Shown piece after piece: positions 1 through 8,269 of a DNA stretch of 64,000 bases. Source of the DNA: Hymenobacter radiodurans. GTDB taxonomy: Bacteria > Bacteroidota > Bacteroidia > Cytophagales > Hymenobacteraceae. The position numbers and the translations under genes were made by a program. Position 1 is the stretch's first letter. Each line of letters begins with the position of its first letter. The notes below the pieces were generated by a model, which worked only from the letters and a program-made list of their open reading frames with translations, made no database searches and had not been told where the DNA came from. The DNA lies in NCBI RefSeq assembly GCF_004355185.1, contig NZ_CP037922.1, positions 1,922,001-1,986,000 of the forward strand, given 5' to 3'.

Positions 1-1481
1 CCGACGGCGTTGCGGGTGAAGGGCAGCACGGCGCAGTGGGTGGGCTCCTGGTCGGTGCTGGCCTGGTCGAAGGTCAAGAACTCGAAGCCGCGGACGGCTT
101 CCATGGTCATCAGGTGGGGGTAGGTGCGCGTCCAGCCGCGAGGGATGGTGGTGCCGTGAAAGTTGACCAGCAGCTTGGCCTGGGCTGCGTCTTCCAATAG
201 GTCTTGGTAGTAGTTCATCATCGACTGCCCGTCGCCGCCGAAGAAGTCGATTTTCACGCCTTTTATACCCATTTGCTGGATTCGGGCAAACTCTTTCTTG
301 CGCGATGCAGGATCGAAAAGCACGTTTATGGGCGTCTGGGGGGCTTTATTCCAGCTGCCGTTGGAGTTGTACCACACCAACAGGTCCACGTTTTTGGCGC
401 GGGCGTAGGTGGCCAGCTCCGCCATTTTATCGTACCCGATTTGCTTGTCCCACAGGGCATCAATCAGGCAATATTTCCACTTCATATCGGCTGCATAGTC
501 AATGAAGTCCTTCTGCACGTCGTATACCGTGGCTTCATCCTTCAGCAAAGCCCAGCTCCAGGAGGCCTTACCCGGCTTGATAAAGGCGGTATCCTTGATT
601 TTGGCCGGGGCGCTGAGGTCAGTAGTAAGCGTCGATTCGACGATGTTGCCCAAGGTGGGGCCCACCACCAGCACGCGCCACGGCGTGCTCCACGGCAGCG
701 TCGATTCGGGGGCAACTGGGGCCGTGGGCGTGGTGCCTTCCTTCTGCTGGGCAAAGGCAATGCTGTACTCGCCATCGGGCGAAAGGTGGGCCAGGTGAGT
801 GCCACAATAGCTACGGTCCATGCCCGCCTCTGTCAACAGCACCCAGTGCCCGGCCGCCTGAAATAGCGCCGGGAACGACCAGCCTTGCCCCAAACTCGAC
901 GGCGTGCCGGCAGCTATACCCATCTTATAGTACTCCTCGTACGACGGCTGCGTGTTGGACCAGCCCGTTTGAGCTACCGCGTGTGGGTGCAGCCACCCTT
1001 TGGCGGCGGCAGGCAGCTTGAAGGTGGTTTTTTCGGCTAGAATCCGCTGTTTCTCCTTGGATTTGCCCCTCAGCACATAGCGAAAAGCCACCCCATCGTT
1101 CGACACCTGAAACACCACGCTGAGCGTGCGCCCTTGGCTACCCGAAAACGCTATTTCGCGCCGATTGGCCTGGTAGCGGCAGGCCGCGCGCTTATCGTTG
1201 GTGAGGGTGTAGCTGTCGGTGACGGGCACGGTTTTGCCGGCGCTGGTGAGCTTGAGCCCTTTGCTTAAGTCCGCGTCGGCTAGCTGCAAACCCAGATGGG
1301 AAGGGCGAAGTAGCTCCGTTTGCCGGTAGGCCACCGAATACGTGGGCGCGCCCTGTTCGGTAACGCTGACCGTGACCCGCACGGCCCCATCGGGGCTGGT
1401 AATAAGGATAGGCTCTGGTGCGGCGGCTTGGGCCAGCATCGTTGTCAGGAGTAGCACGAGGGTCAGGGAGGCTTTCAGCAT
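1..1481 (-). CDS. GH97 family glycoside hydrolase, 3' end outside window
   Basis: Reading the minus strand from the ATG at 1479-1481 gives an uninterrupted frame to the window edge (about 493 residues seen). It starts with a signal peptide ending near AQAAA and then matches the GH97 plan: an N-terminal beta-sandwich (about residues 25-270) followed by a catalytic barrel. Barrel landmarks are KWKYCLIDALWD, GVKIDFFGGDGQ and MEAVRGFEFL. Asp412 in KIDFF sits where retaining GH97 alpha-galactosidases carry their nucleophile, so I favour the retaining subgroup over the inverting SusB type; this is inferred from context. The protein is probably periplasmic and acts on alpha-linked oligosaccharides. 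The gene reads cleanly through a TGGGGGGCTTT word at 337-347. Confidence 0.85.
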   Translation of the reverse strand, partial: MLKASLTLVLLLTTMLAQAAAPEPILITSPDGAVRVTVSVTEQGAPTYSVAYRQTELLRPSHLGLQLADADLSKGLKLTSAGKTVPVTDSYTLTNDKRAACRYQANRREIAFSGSQGRTLSVVFQVSNDGVAFRYVLRGKSKEKQRILAEKTTFKLPAAAKGWLHPHAVAQTGWSNTQPSYEEYYKMGIAAGTPSSLGQGWSFPALFQAAGHWVLLTEAGMDRSYCGTHLAHLSPDGEYSIAFAQQKEGTTPTAPVAPESTLPWSTPWRVLVVGPTLGNIVESTLTTDLSAPAKIKDTAFIKPGKASWSWALLKDEATVYDVQKDFIDYAADMKWKYCLIDALWDKQIGYDKMAELATYARAKNVDLLVWYNSNGSWNKAPQTPINVLFDPASRKKEFARIQQMGIKGVKIDFFGGDGQSMMNYYQDLLEDAAQAKLLVNFHGTTIPRGWTRTYPHLMTMEAVRGFEFLTFDQASTDQEPTHCAVLPFTRNAV

Positions 1482-1590
1482 AAACGCAAACAGCAAGGGA
1501 CAAAGCAGGGTAAGGACTAGCGAACGGATACCTGTACCCGCCGGGCTAAGTTAAGTATCATGGCCGTCCGTCAAACGTATCCAGCTATTA

Positions 1591-2985
1591 CTAATCCTCC
1601 CGGTGCTCACTTGCAATAGGCTGGGCGAGCTGCTTGTCAAGGTCATTTTTAATGTGAAGCGGCCTGCTTATTTTTTCGCTTTTAATAAATTGTTGCACCT
1701 TGATATTTTCCCAGATAACTAATTTATCTTCTACTCTGGTAATGGCGCGAATATCTCCGTCTTGGGAAATAACAAACCCCAAACTACCATTATTATTCCA
1801 GCAGTAAGAAAACATAGAGCAGTGCCGGGTGCCAAATTGATTAGGACTAACGGCCGTGACTTTATCATCACGCACGGTAGCACTTCTGCACACATACACG
1901 TACTGCGGTAAAGGCTTCGACCGAATAACGGTGCCAAAACCTTTTACTTTTAAATCGGTGCTGAGCACCACCAAACCATCAATACAGGATAGAGAAGAGA
2001 TGAATCGGATAGCGCCTTTTATTTCGTCACTTGTTTCCTTTTTCTTGGCCTCCGATACGTTTTCGCTTACATACAACGACACAGGAACCAAGTTTTTCTC
2101 GTCCTTGGAGAATTCATTGGCAATAGCATTCGAGTACTTGTAATGCGAGATATTAAGCTGAATATAATTTATAATCGCCTTGCATAATCGGTCGTAGGAC
2201 AACTCGTGTTTCACATTTAAGCCGGCTTTTTTGTAAGGCGTTATTAAAAAAGCCCCCCCGTGATGATAATTCTGGGTTTTGAGCAAAATCCGCGACAAGG
2301 ACTGAATAATAGAAGTTTCGATGTACTCATCCCAGTCTCTGGGATCTTCATCTTTATATTGTTTTTTGATATAACTTCTAATTGCCTTTTTGTAAGGCTC
2401 GGAAAATGATTTCAGGATATTATTTACGGTGCCTTTTCTAAAGACATCGACATAATTACTGATTAGCGTGTTCTGCTTCAGGGTGGCAATTAGCTCGTAA
2501 TCAAGCATTACATAAATGCTACCGATGTCGGATATAGTAGTCTGGAAAAATCCCGGTTGCTCGGAGCCGGATTCGGTTTCGTAATTCAGAAAGTCCTGGT
2601 AGTGCACTGCTTGGTCGATCATTCCCCAGATAAACAGCTCATTATTGGCGTCGTAGTACACGGCCAGCGACGAACTCCAGGGGTCGGCGGCTTTCGACAG
2701 CTTCACGATGTTCTTGACGGTGAAGGGAATGCGCTTGCGGAAGTGGATATAATTCCAGCGGTCGGCCACGATGCGCTCGGGCGGGGTGGGGTCGGGGTCG
2801 GCCGGATCGATGAAGGTGACCGTAACCTTAATTAGCTGGCCTTCTTCCGTTTTGAGACTCGTAAAAAACAGGTTCTCGAACAGATGATGTAATATGCTCT
2901 CGCTGGGCTGCGGATAGTTCGTCTTCGTTAGCTTTTTGTAAACCAGCCTAGCTAAGTCGTGATATGTGGAGTTTATATGTGCCAT
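1591..2985 (-). CDS. DisA-like (DAC-fold) nucleotide cyclase with N-terminal sensor region
   Basis: This 464-residue cytosolic protein has no signal peptide or membrane segment. Residues about 1-300 form a mixed alpha/beta region that I take to be the sensor domain that accompanies some Bacteroidota DAC proteins (of the DACNV type). Residues about 320-430 resemble a diadenylate cyclase core. IDGLVVL (Asp336-Gly337) matches the DGA motif, and FGTRHCSM (Thr386-Arg387-His388) matches the RHR motif. The third residue of each motif differs (A to L, R to C), so activity or product may differ from c-di-AMP synthesis by DisA or CdaA. The gene is divergent from pnkp across a 78-bp gap with a duplicated 13-mer. 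AT content is higher than in its neighbours, which suggests transfer. The family assignment is from motif recognition only. Confidence 0.6.
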   Translation of the reverse strand: MAHINSTYHDLARLVYKKLTKTNYPQPSESILHHLFENLFFTSLKTEEGQLIKVTVTFIDPADPDPTPPERIVADRWNYIHFRKRIPFTVKNIVKLSKAADPWSSSLAVYYDANNELFIWGMIDQAVHYQDFLNYETESGSEQPGFFQTTISDIGSIYVMLDYELIATLKQNTLISNYVDVFRKGTVNNILKSFSEPYKKAIRSYIKKQYKDEDPRDWDEYIETSIIQSLSRILLKTQNYHHGGAFLITPYKKAGLNVKHELSYDRLCKAIINYIQLNISHYKYSNAIANEFSKDEKNLVPVSLYVSENVSEAKKKETSDEIKGAIRFISSLSCIDGLVVLSTDLKVKGFGTVIRSKPLPQYVYVCRSATVRDDKVTAVSPNQFGTRHCSMFSYCWNNNGSLGFVISQDGDIRAITRVEDKLVIWENIKVQQFIKSEKISRPLHIKNDLDKQLAQPIASEHRED

Positions 2986-2993
2986 CGTATCGT

Positions 2994-3035
2994 GCCGAAT
3001 AAGCTAGAAACCCGTTAACGTTGCCAAATAAGCTA
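2994..3035. promoter_or_regulatory. Direct 13-mer repeat in the divergent DAC/pnkp promoter gap
   Basis: GCCGAATAAGCTA (2994-3006) and GCCAAATAAGCTA (3023-3035) differ at one base and lie 29 bp apart. They fill the 78-bp gap between the two divergent starts, with GTTAACGTT between them. The spacing suits a dimeric regulator serving both genes. No regulator gene is adjacent, so the operator role is inference. Confidence 0.4.
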
Positions 3036-3063
3036 TTCCTAAATATACGCCTGCTTTGCGCTT

Positions 3064-5781
3064 ATGGCTCTGACTACCCTAAAACTTCCCGAACTCTCGC
3101 TGATCCTGCTCATGGGTACGTCGGGGGCGGGGAAGAGTACGTTTGCCCGTCGGTTGTTTAAAGACACTGAAATCGTGTCTTCCGACTACTGCCGGGCCCT
3201 GGTGGCCGATGATGAAAACGACCAATCGGCCACGCCTGATGCCTTTGCGCTGCTGCAATACCTGGTGGGTGTGCGCCTCAAGCGCGGTTTGCTCACGGTA
3301 GTGGACGCCACCAACGTGCAGCCCGAGGCCCGCAAGGTGCTTGTGCAGCTGGCCCGCGACTACCACGTGCTGCCCACCGTCATCATTCTCGACGTGCCCG
3401 ACCGCCTGGCCGAGGACCGCAACCAAACGCGCCCCGAGCGTCGGCACATGCCGCGCCACGTGGTGCCCCAACAACGTCAGCAGCTGCGCCGCAGCCTCAA
3501 AACTCTCAAACAGGAAGGCTTTCGCCATATCTTCCACCTGCACGGTGCTGAGGAAATCGACGCCGTGCAAACTATTCAGCGCGACCCGCTTTACAGCAAC
3601 CGCAAGCACGAAACCGGCCCCTTCGACATCATCGGCGACGTGCACGGCTGCTACGATGAGCTGGTGCAGCTGCTCGATAAGCTGGGCTATGTGGTGGAAG
3701 CAGAGCCGGTGGTGGACGTGCGGGATTTGGGCGTGCGGGTGACACGCCGCTCTGGGCCTGCTGCTGAAGCGTCAGGAGATGCCTCAGGAGAAGATAATAA
3801 GCCCATGGCATCTAGCTCTGCATCCTTTCAAGACGGAGCTAGGGCAGAGATTAATAGCGCTGAACGCCGTGTCATCTTCCTCGGCGACTTAGTTGACCGC
3901 GGCCCAGCCTCGCCGCAGGTGCTGCGTCTCGTAATGCGCATGGTGCAGGATGGACTGGCCCTATGCGTGCCCGGCAACCACGATATTAAGCTGCTGCGGC
4001 ATCTGGGGGGCAAAAGTGTGAACGTGCAGCACGGTTTTGCCGAGACGCTGGAGCAGCTCGCCGCCGAATCGGATACATTTAAAAGCCAGGTGCGGCAGTT
4101 TCTGGATGGGCTCGTGAGTCATTACGTGCTTGATGGCGGCCGTCTGGTGGTGGCCCACGCCGGTATGCGCGAGGAAATGCAGGGCCGCGGCTCTGGCGCC
4201 GTGCGGGCGTTTGCGTTGTTTGGCGAAACGACCGGCGAGATTGACGAGTTTGGCTTGCCTGTGCGCTACAACTGGGCCTACGAGTATCGGGGCCGCGCTA
4301 TGGTAGTGTACGGTCACACGCCCGTGCCTGAGGCGGAGTGGTTAAATAACACCATCGATATTGATACCGGCTGCGTGTTTGGCGGTCAGCTCACGGCCCT
4401 ACGCTACCCCGAGCGGGAGCTAATAGCCGTGCCCGCCGCCCGCGTGTACTGTGAGCCGGTGCGCCCGCTGAATTACCGCGCTCTGCAACTGCTAGAGGCC
4501 ACCCAAACCGACCTCTCCGCCCAACAGCAGCACGACGACTTGCTCGACATCCGCGACGTGACGGGCAAGCAAATTATCCGGCCGCGCCTGCTGCCGTCGG
4601 TTACGATTCGGGAGGAAAACGCCGTGGCCGCCCTGGAGGTGATGAGCCGCTTTGCCCTCAACCCCAAGTGGCTGCTGTATTTGCCCCCCACCATGTCGCC
4701 CACCGAAACCTCGCCGCTGCCCGACCTGCTGGAGCACCCCGCCGAGGCCTTCGACTACTTCCGTCGCCAGGGCGTAGAGCGCGTGGTGTGCGAGGAAAAG
4801 CACATGGGCAGCCGCGTAGTGGTGGTGCTGGCCCGCGACGAGGACGCTGCGCGCCGCCGCTTCGGGGTGGTAGGCGAGGGGCTGGGCAAATGCTACACCC
4901 GCACCGGCCGCAACTTCTTCACCGACCCCGCTCTAGAAGCTGCCTTCCTCACCCGCCTGCAAGCGGCGCTTACGGGGGGCAATTTTTGGGAGAGATTCCA
5001 AACCGACTGGCTTTGCCTGGATGCCGAGCTGCTGCCGTGGTCGGCCAAGGCCCAGGAGCTGATCAAGAACCAATACGCCGCCGTGGCCGCGGCCGCCGAC
5101 GCTGCCCTGCCACTAGCCGAAGCCACGTTAGCCCAAGCCGCCACCCGCGGCCTTGATGGCGTGGAAGCCCTGCTGGCCCGCACCTCGGCCCGCCGCACCG
5201 CCGCCACCCACTACGCCGAGGCCTACCGCCGCTACTGCTGGCCCGTCGAGAGCCTCGACGATTTGCGTCTGGCACCCTTTCACCTGCTGGCTACCGAGGG
5301 CCGCACCTACTTCGATAAAGACCACGCCTGGCACATGGAAACCCTGCGCGCCCTCAGCCTCTACGACCCCGGCCTGCTCCGCGCCACCACCTACCACGTG
5401 GTAAATCTGCAAGACCCCGCCGCCGTGGAAGCCGCCACCCAATGGTGGACCGACCTCACCGACGCCGGCGGCGAAGGCATGGTGGTAAAGCCCTACGACT
5501 TCATTCCCGCCACTAAAAAAGGCCTCGTCCAGCCCGCTCTCAAGTGCCGCGGCCGCGAGTACCTGCGCATCATCTACGGTCCCGACTACTTGCTGCCCGG
5601 CAACCTGGAGCGCCTGAAGGAACGAGCCGTAAAAGCCAAGCGCAACCTAGCCCTGCGCGAGTTTGCCCTCGGCGTGGAAAGCTTAGAGCGCTTCGTGGCC
5701 GGTGCCCCGCTGCGGGAGGTACATCAGTGCGTATTCGGCGTGCTGGCGTTGGAAAGTGAGGCCGTGGACCCGCGGTTGTAA
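3064..5781 (+). CDS. pnkp: Polynucleotide kinase-phosphatase-ligase (RNA repair)
   Basis: This 905-residue three-module RNA end-healing and sealing enzyme resembles bacterial Pnkp. The N-terminal kinase has the P-loop GTSGAGKST (residues 18-26). The central binuclear metallophosphatase has GDVHG (191-195), GDLVDRGP (274-281) and GNHD (304-307), and removes 2',3'-cyclic or 3' phosphate. The C-terminal adenylyltransferase/ligase module has EEKHMGSR with Lys579 as the likely AMP acceptor. Pnkp usually works with the Hen1 2'-O-methyltransferase, but no hen1 is seen in this window. A low-complexity stretch at about 228-262 (Ala/Ser/Gly/Glu rich) widens the gap between the first two phosphatase motifs and may be a loop insertion. 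Two RlaP-type nucleotidyltransferases lie 4-6 kb downstream on the same strand. Confidence 0.95.
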   Translation: MALTTLKLPELSLILLMGTSGAGKSTFARRLFKDTEIVSSDYCRALVADDENDQSATPDAFALLQYLVGVRLKRGLLTVVDATNVQPEARKVLVQLARDYHVLPTVIILDVPDRLAEDRNQTRPERRHMPRHVVPQQRQQLRRSLKTLKQEGFRHIFHLHGAEEIDAVQTIQRDPLYSNRKHETGPFDIIGDVHGCYDELVQLLDKLGYVVEAEPVVDVRDLGVRVTRRSGPAAEASGDASGEDNKPMASSSASFQDGARAEINSAERRVIFLGDLVDRGPASPQVLRLVMRMVQDGLALCVPGNHDIKLLRHLGGKSVNVQHGFAETLEQLAAESDTFKSQVRQFLDGLVSHYVLDGGRLVVAHAGMREEMQGRGSGAVRAFALFGETTGEIDEFGLPVRYNWAYEYRGRAMVVYGHTPVPEAEWLNNTIDIDTGCVFGGQLTALRYPERELIAVPAARVYCEPVRPLNYRALQLLEATQTDLSAQQQHDDLLDIRDVTGKQIIRPRLLPSVTIREENAVAALEVMSRFALNPKWLLYLPPTMSPTETSPLPDLLEHPAEAFDYFRRQGVERVVCEEKHMGSRVVVVLARDEDAARRRFGVVGEGLGKCYTRTGRNFFTDPALEAAFLTRLQAALTGGNFWERFQTDWLCLDAELLPWSAKAQELIKNQYAAVAAAADAALPLAEATLAQAATRGLDGVEALLARTSARRTAATHYAEAYRRYCWPVESLDDLRLAPFHLLATEGRTYFDKDHAWHMETLRALSLYDPGLLRATTYHVVNLQDPAAVEAATQWWTDLTDAGGEGMVVKPYDFIPATKKGLVQPALKCRGREYLRIIYGPDYLLPGNLERLKERAVKAKRNLALREFALGVESLERFVAGAPLREVHQCVFGVLALESEAVDPRL

Positions 5782-5837
5782 TTCAGGACGAAGGATTGTA
5801 AGACGACAAAACTATAGTCCATTACTAAGACCACCCA

Positions 5838-5924
5838 TTTGTCATCCTGACGCAGGAAGGACCTTATCACGTCAGCGCGACTCGCGCTGACGTGATAAGG
5901 TCCTTCCTGCGTCAGGATGACAAA
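5838..5924. repeat. REP-like palindrome with perfect 43-bp arms
   Basis: Arms 5838-5880 and 5882-5924 are exact reverse complements around one central base. The outer ends read GTCATCCTGACGCAGGAAGG, a core like the dispersed GTCATCCTGA repeats of many bacterial genomes. A decayed second copy lies at 35208-35303. It sits between convergent genes and could also act as a bidirectional transcript end, although it lacks a T-tract. Confidence 0.85.
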
Positions 5925-5951
5925 CGAGTAAGGGGTGACAAATGGGTGAAA

Positions 5952-6985
5952 CTAGCGGCTTTTCTTCAGCCACTTCAGCGCCGCGGCTACTTTGGCGTCT
6001 TGGCGCAGGTCGGTGAAGTTGTCGCCGCCGGTGATGAGCACGTCGGGGTGAGGCTGGTTTTGTAGGTGGTTTTGTTGCGGTCGGTTTCCAGTAGGCCGGC
6101 GATGGTGAGGTAGGAGGAGCCGCTGATGCGGTAGCTTTCGTTGGCCGTGGTAGCGCCGTAGGTGGGCTCACCGAAGAAGCGGATGGCGGGCCGGCCTTTT
6201 AGGCTGATGGCCACAATCTCGCCGGAGCTGGCGGTCATGCCGCTGAGCAGCACGGCAATGGGCTTGTCGGTGCGTTTGACGGGGCAGCGGTTCTGGAGCG
6301 TGGTTACCTGCAATGTATCCATGTAGAAGTTGCCTTGCTTGAGGTACCACTGCTGATCGGGCTTGCCGTCCTTGTCCACAAAGCCCCCCAAGTGGCCGTC
6401 GCCGAGCAAGGGCGCGATACCGGCCAGCATAGGCGCCATGGCCCCGCCGTCGTTCAAGCGCAGATCAATGATCCAGGCCTTTACCTTATTGGAGTTGATG
6501 CGGCAGAGCGAATCCTGCACCACTTTCGCCGCGTCGCGCATGGCTTGCAGACTGCCCCCAGCATTGATGCCCGGCAGCTGAATATAGCCGACGTTGTTGG
6601 GGAGCATTTTGACCAGAATACCGGGCTTTTTAGCCAGTGCCTCCTTCACGGCGGCGTTGGTGTAGGCTGGGCGGGCGGTGTTGCGCCACTTATAGGTTTT
6701 ACCCTTGTAGGTCAGCCAGCCGTGGTCGTCCTTGAGCTGCTCGAATACATACGGGTAAATCGGCAGCAGCTCCCTCACCGATTGGGCTCCCTGGGCTTTC
6801 TGGTACACAGTCTGGCGCAGCTGGAACCAATCGACGGTGCTGCGTTCGAGCGAATAGGTTTCCAGCAGCGTCAGACTCTTGTCGAGAAAAGTTTGAACGG
6901 AATCGGGGAGCGGGGCCGGCGCGATTTGGCAGTGGGCCGCGTGGGTAGCAGCCGTAAGGAGCATCAGTAGCCAGAGTTTCTTCAT
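5952..6985 (-). CDS. S41 family peptidase (C-terminal processing type), apparent frameshift
   Basis: The exported protein begins MKKLWLLMLLTAATHAAHCQ, a clear signal peptide. The core holds the S41 fold: GYIQLPGIN, IDLRLNDGG and the nucleophile-serine motif SGMTASSGE. The open frame ends early at 5987 with an out-of-family tail. Adding one base to the T4 run at 6058-6061 restores an ending of about 35 more residues (QPHPDVLITGGDNF...) to a stop at 5952, for 344 residues in all. I annotate the restored gene. No PDZ domain is evident, so it resembles the short Bacteroidota S41 peptidases rather than CtpA. Its downstream neighbour is the REP palindrome. Confidence 0.8.
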
Positions 6986-7063
6986 GCAGCTAAGATGCGG
7001 GTTGTGGCTGGAGGGTTGTTTAGGTGTGTCTGATTTCTACTAAACAGGATAAAGCATCTCCTA

Positions 7064-7150
7064 GCCGGCGCCCCACTGCGGAAGGTGCACCAGTGCGTAT
7101 TTGGCGTGTTGGGATTGGAGAGTGAGGCTGTTAGGTATGCGTTGTCATAG
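7064..7150 (+). pseudogene. 3' remnant of a second pnkp
   Basis: This stretch translates to AGAPLRKVHQCVFGVLGLES followed by a few residues and an in-frame TAG. It matches the last 28 codons of pnkp (5698-5781), with mostly synonymous differences and a changed final few residues. No upstream pnkp sequence remains before about 7050. It is best read as the tail of a deleted or recombined pnkp homologue. Confidence 0.8.
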
Positions 7151-7184
7151 GTAGGTATTAATTGGACAATATGTTCTCAATTAC

Positions 7185-7679
7185 TTAATAATAGCTAATC
7201 CGAGCTCTAGGAAATAACTGCACCACTATCTGGTGGACCTCATCCCACAGTTGCCTTTGTAATGGGTTATCTGTCCCATATTTCATCCATACCCATTTTC
7301 TGCTGTCTGTTTCTTCTTTTCCAGTAGAATCAATGGCAACGAACTTGCCCGCAATTACTATGTTGCTAGAATTATTTTTCGGCTCCACTGTTACCTGTAA
7401 TGCTAAACCAACTATGTAATTAACCTTTTTAGATTTCGTATATAAAAACCAGTTTTTACTACTAGTATCCCTCATTCCATAACCCATATTTGTCAAACCT
7501 CGCAGCAAATTTTCGTAAGCTACTGCTGCACTGTCGGGGGTGCTTACAATTATCCAAGAGGCATTTTGAAATGCGACGTTACGTGGTGGAGGCAGTGTAA
7601 TGCGAGAGTGTGTACTGATGCATCCTGTTAAAGTGTTAATGCAAACCAACAATAGGAAAGCCAGAATTAATTTGTACAT
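7185..7679 (-). CDS. Small predicted lipoprotein of unknown function
   Basis: The 164-residue protein starts MYKLILAFLLLVCINTLTGC, a lipoprotein signal with lipobox LTGC (Cys about 20). The mature part (NASWIIVSTPDSAAVAYENL and on) looks like a small alpha/beta domain. It has no catalytic motif that I recognise. The gene is richer in A/T than its neighbours. It follows two other exported-protein genes on the same strand (7796-9983) with a 116-bp gap, so co-transcription is possible. It may be a surface-exposed or periplasmic accessory protein; function is unknown. Confidence 0.65.
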   Translation of the reverse strand: MYKLILAFLLLVCINTLTGCISTHSRITLPPPRNVAFQNASWIIVSTPDSAAVAYENLLRGLTNMGYGMRDTSSKNWFLYTKSKKVNYIVGLALQVTVEPKNNSSNIVIAGKFVAIDSTGKEETDSRKWVWMKYGTDNPLQRQLWDEVHQIVVQLFPRARISYY

Positions 7680-7795
7680 ATAAATGATAAGGAAGCTGTT
7701 TAGAAGCCAAAAAAAGCCAGCTTGTGTAAGTTCTACCGATTCGCTGAACGGATCCTATGAAGCGGTAAAGTTTATTTACAGCTTAACACAGCAAA

Positions 7796-8269
7796 TTAAA
7801 TCTTGAAATAGGCTGCTGTATAATGAAGTTTATAAGGTTCAGGTACTAGTAGGTTGAACCGTTGAGCAAATGTGTAAAAGCAGTCAACTTTTGCTTTATA
7901 AATACTGACTACTCGCAGAGCGTCACCCTTATATATGGCAAGGCGATAATGCCAATCATGACCGGTGGTACTTGGGCTTTCGTAATTTTCTTGGATAGCA
8001 GATAAGTACGTTTTGTCGAAGGAGGCGAATAGCCATCTTCGCTCACTCGTGGTCAACCTTTTTGTGTAAAGTGTATCTGTAGCTCCCACGGATTCATCTC
8101 TTACAACAAGAGAATCGGAGGTAATTATATATTTCCTCTCAGTTGCTAGATAGGCTGTCTCCTCAATATGAAGCAGAGTAACTGCCTTAGGTTTTGGAGG
8201 GGTTGGAGCACGTTGAGCTATTCCCGTGAACGGTAGTGCGCACGTCACCAAGACTAACAGTATTTTCAT
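7796..8269 (-). CDS. Secreted hypothetical protein
   Basis: The 157-residue protein has an N-terminal signal peptide (MKILLVLVTCALPFTGIAQ). The mature part contains SERRWLFASFDKTYLSAIQE and a Tyr/Phe-rich C-terminus, and I do not recognise the family. Its ATG overlaps the stop of the upstream M28 peptidase gene (TAATG), so the two are translationally coupled and probably expressed together. The A/T content is higher than that of the peptidase. It could assist or inhibit the peptidase, but nothing in the sequence shows this. Confidence 0.65.
   Translation of the reverse strand: MKILLVLVTCALPFTGIAQRAPTPPKPKAVTLLHIEETAYLATERKYIITSDSLVVRDESVGATDTLYTKRLTTSERRWLFASFDKTYLSAIQENYESPSTTGHDWHYRLAIYKGDALRVVSIYKAKVDCFYTFAQRFNLLVPEPYKLHYTAAYFKI

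Noticed and set aside
204..866. Plus-strand open frames over the GH97 gene
   Set aside because: The minus strand reads a continuous GH97 protein with signal peptide and catalytic motifs; the plus-strand frames are shadows.
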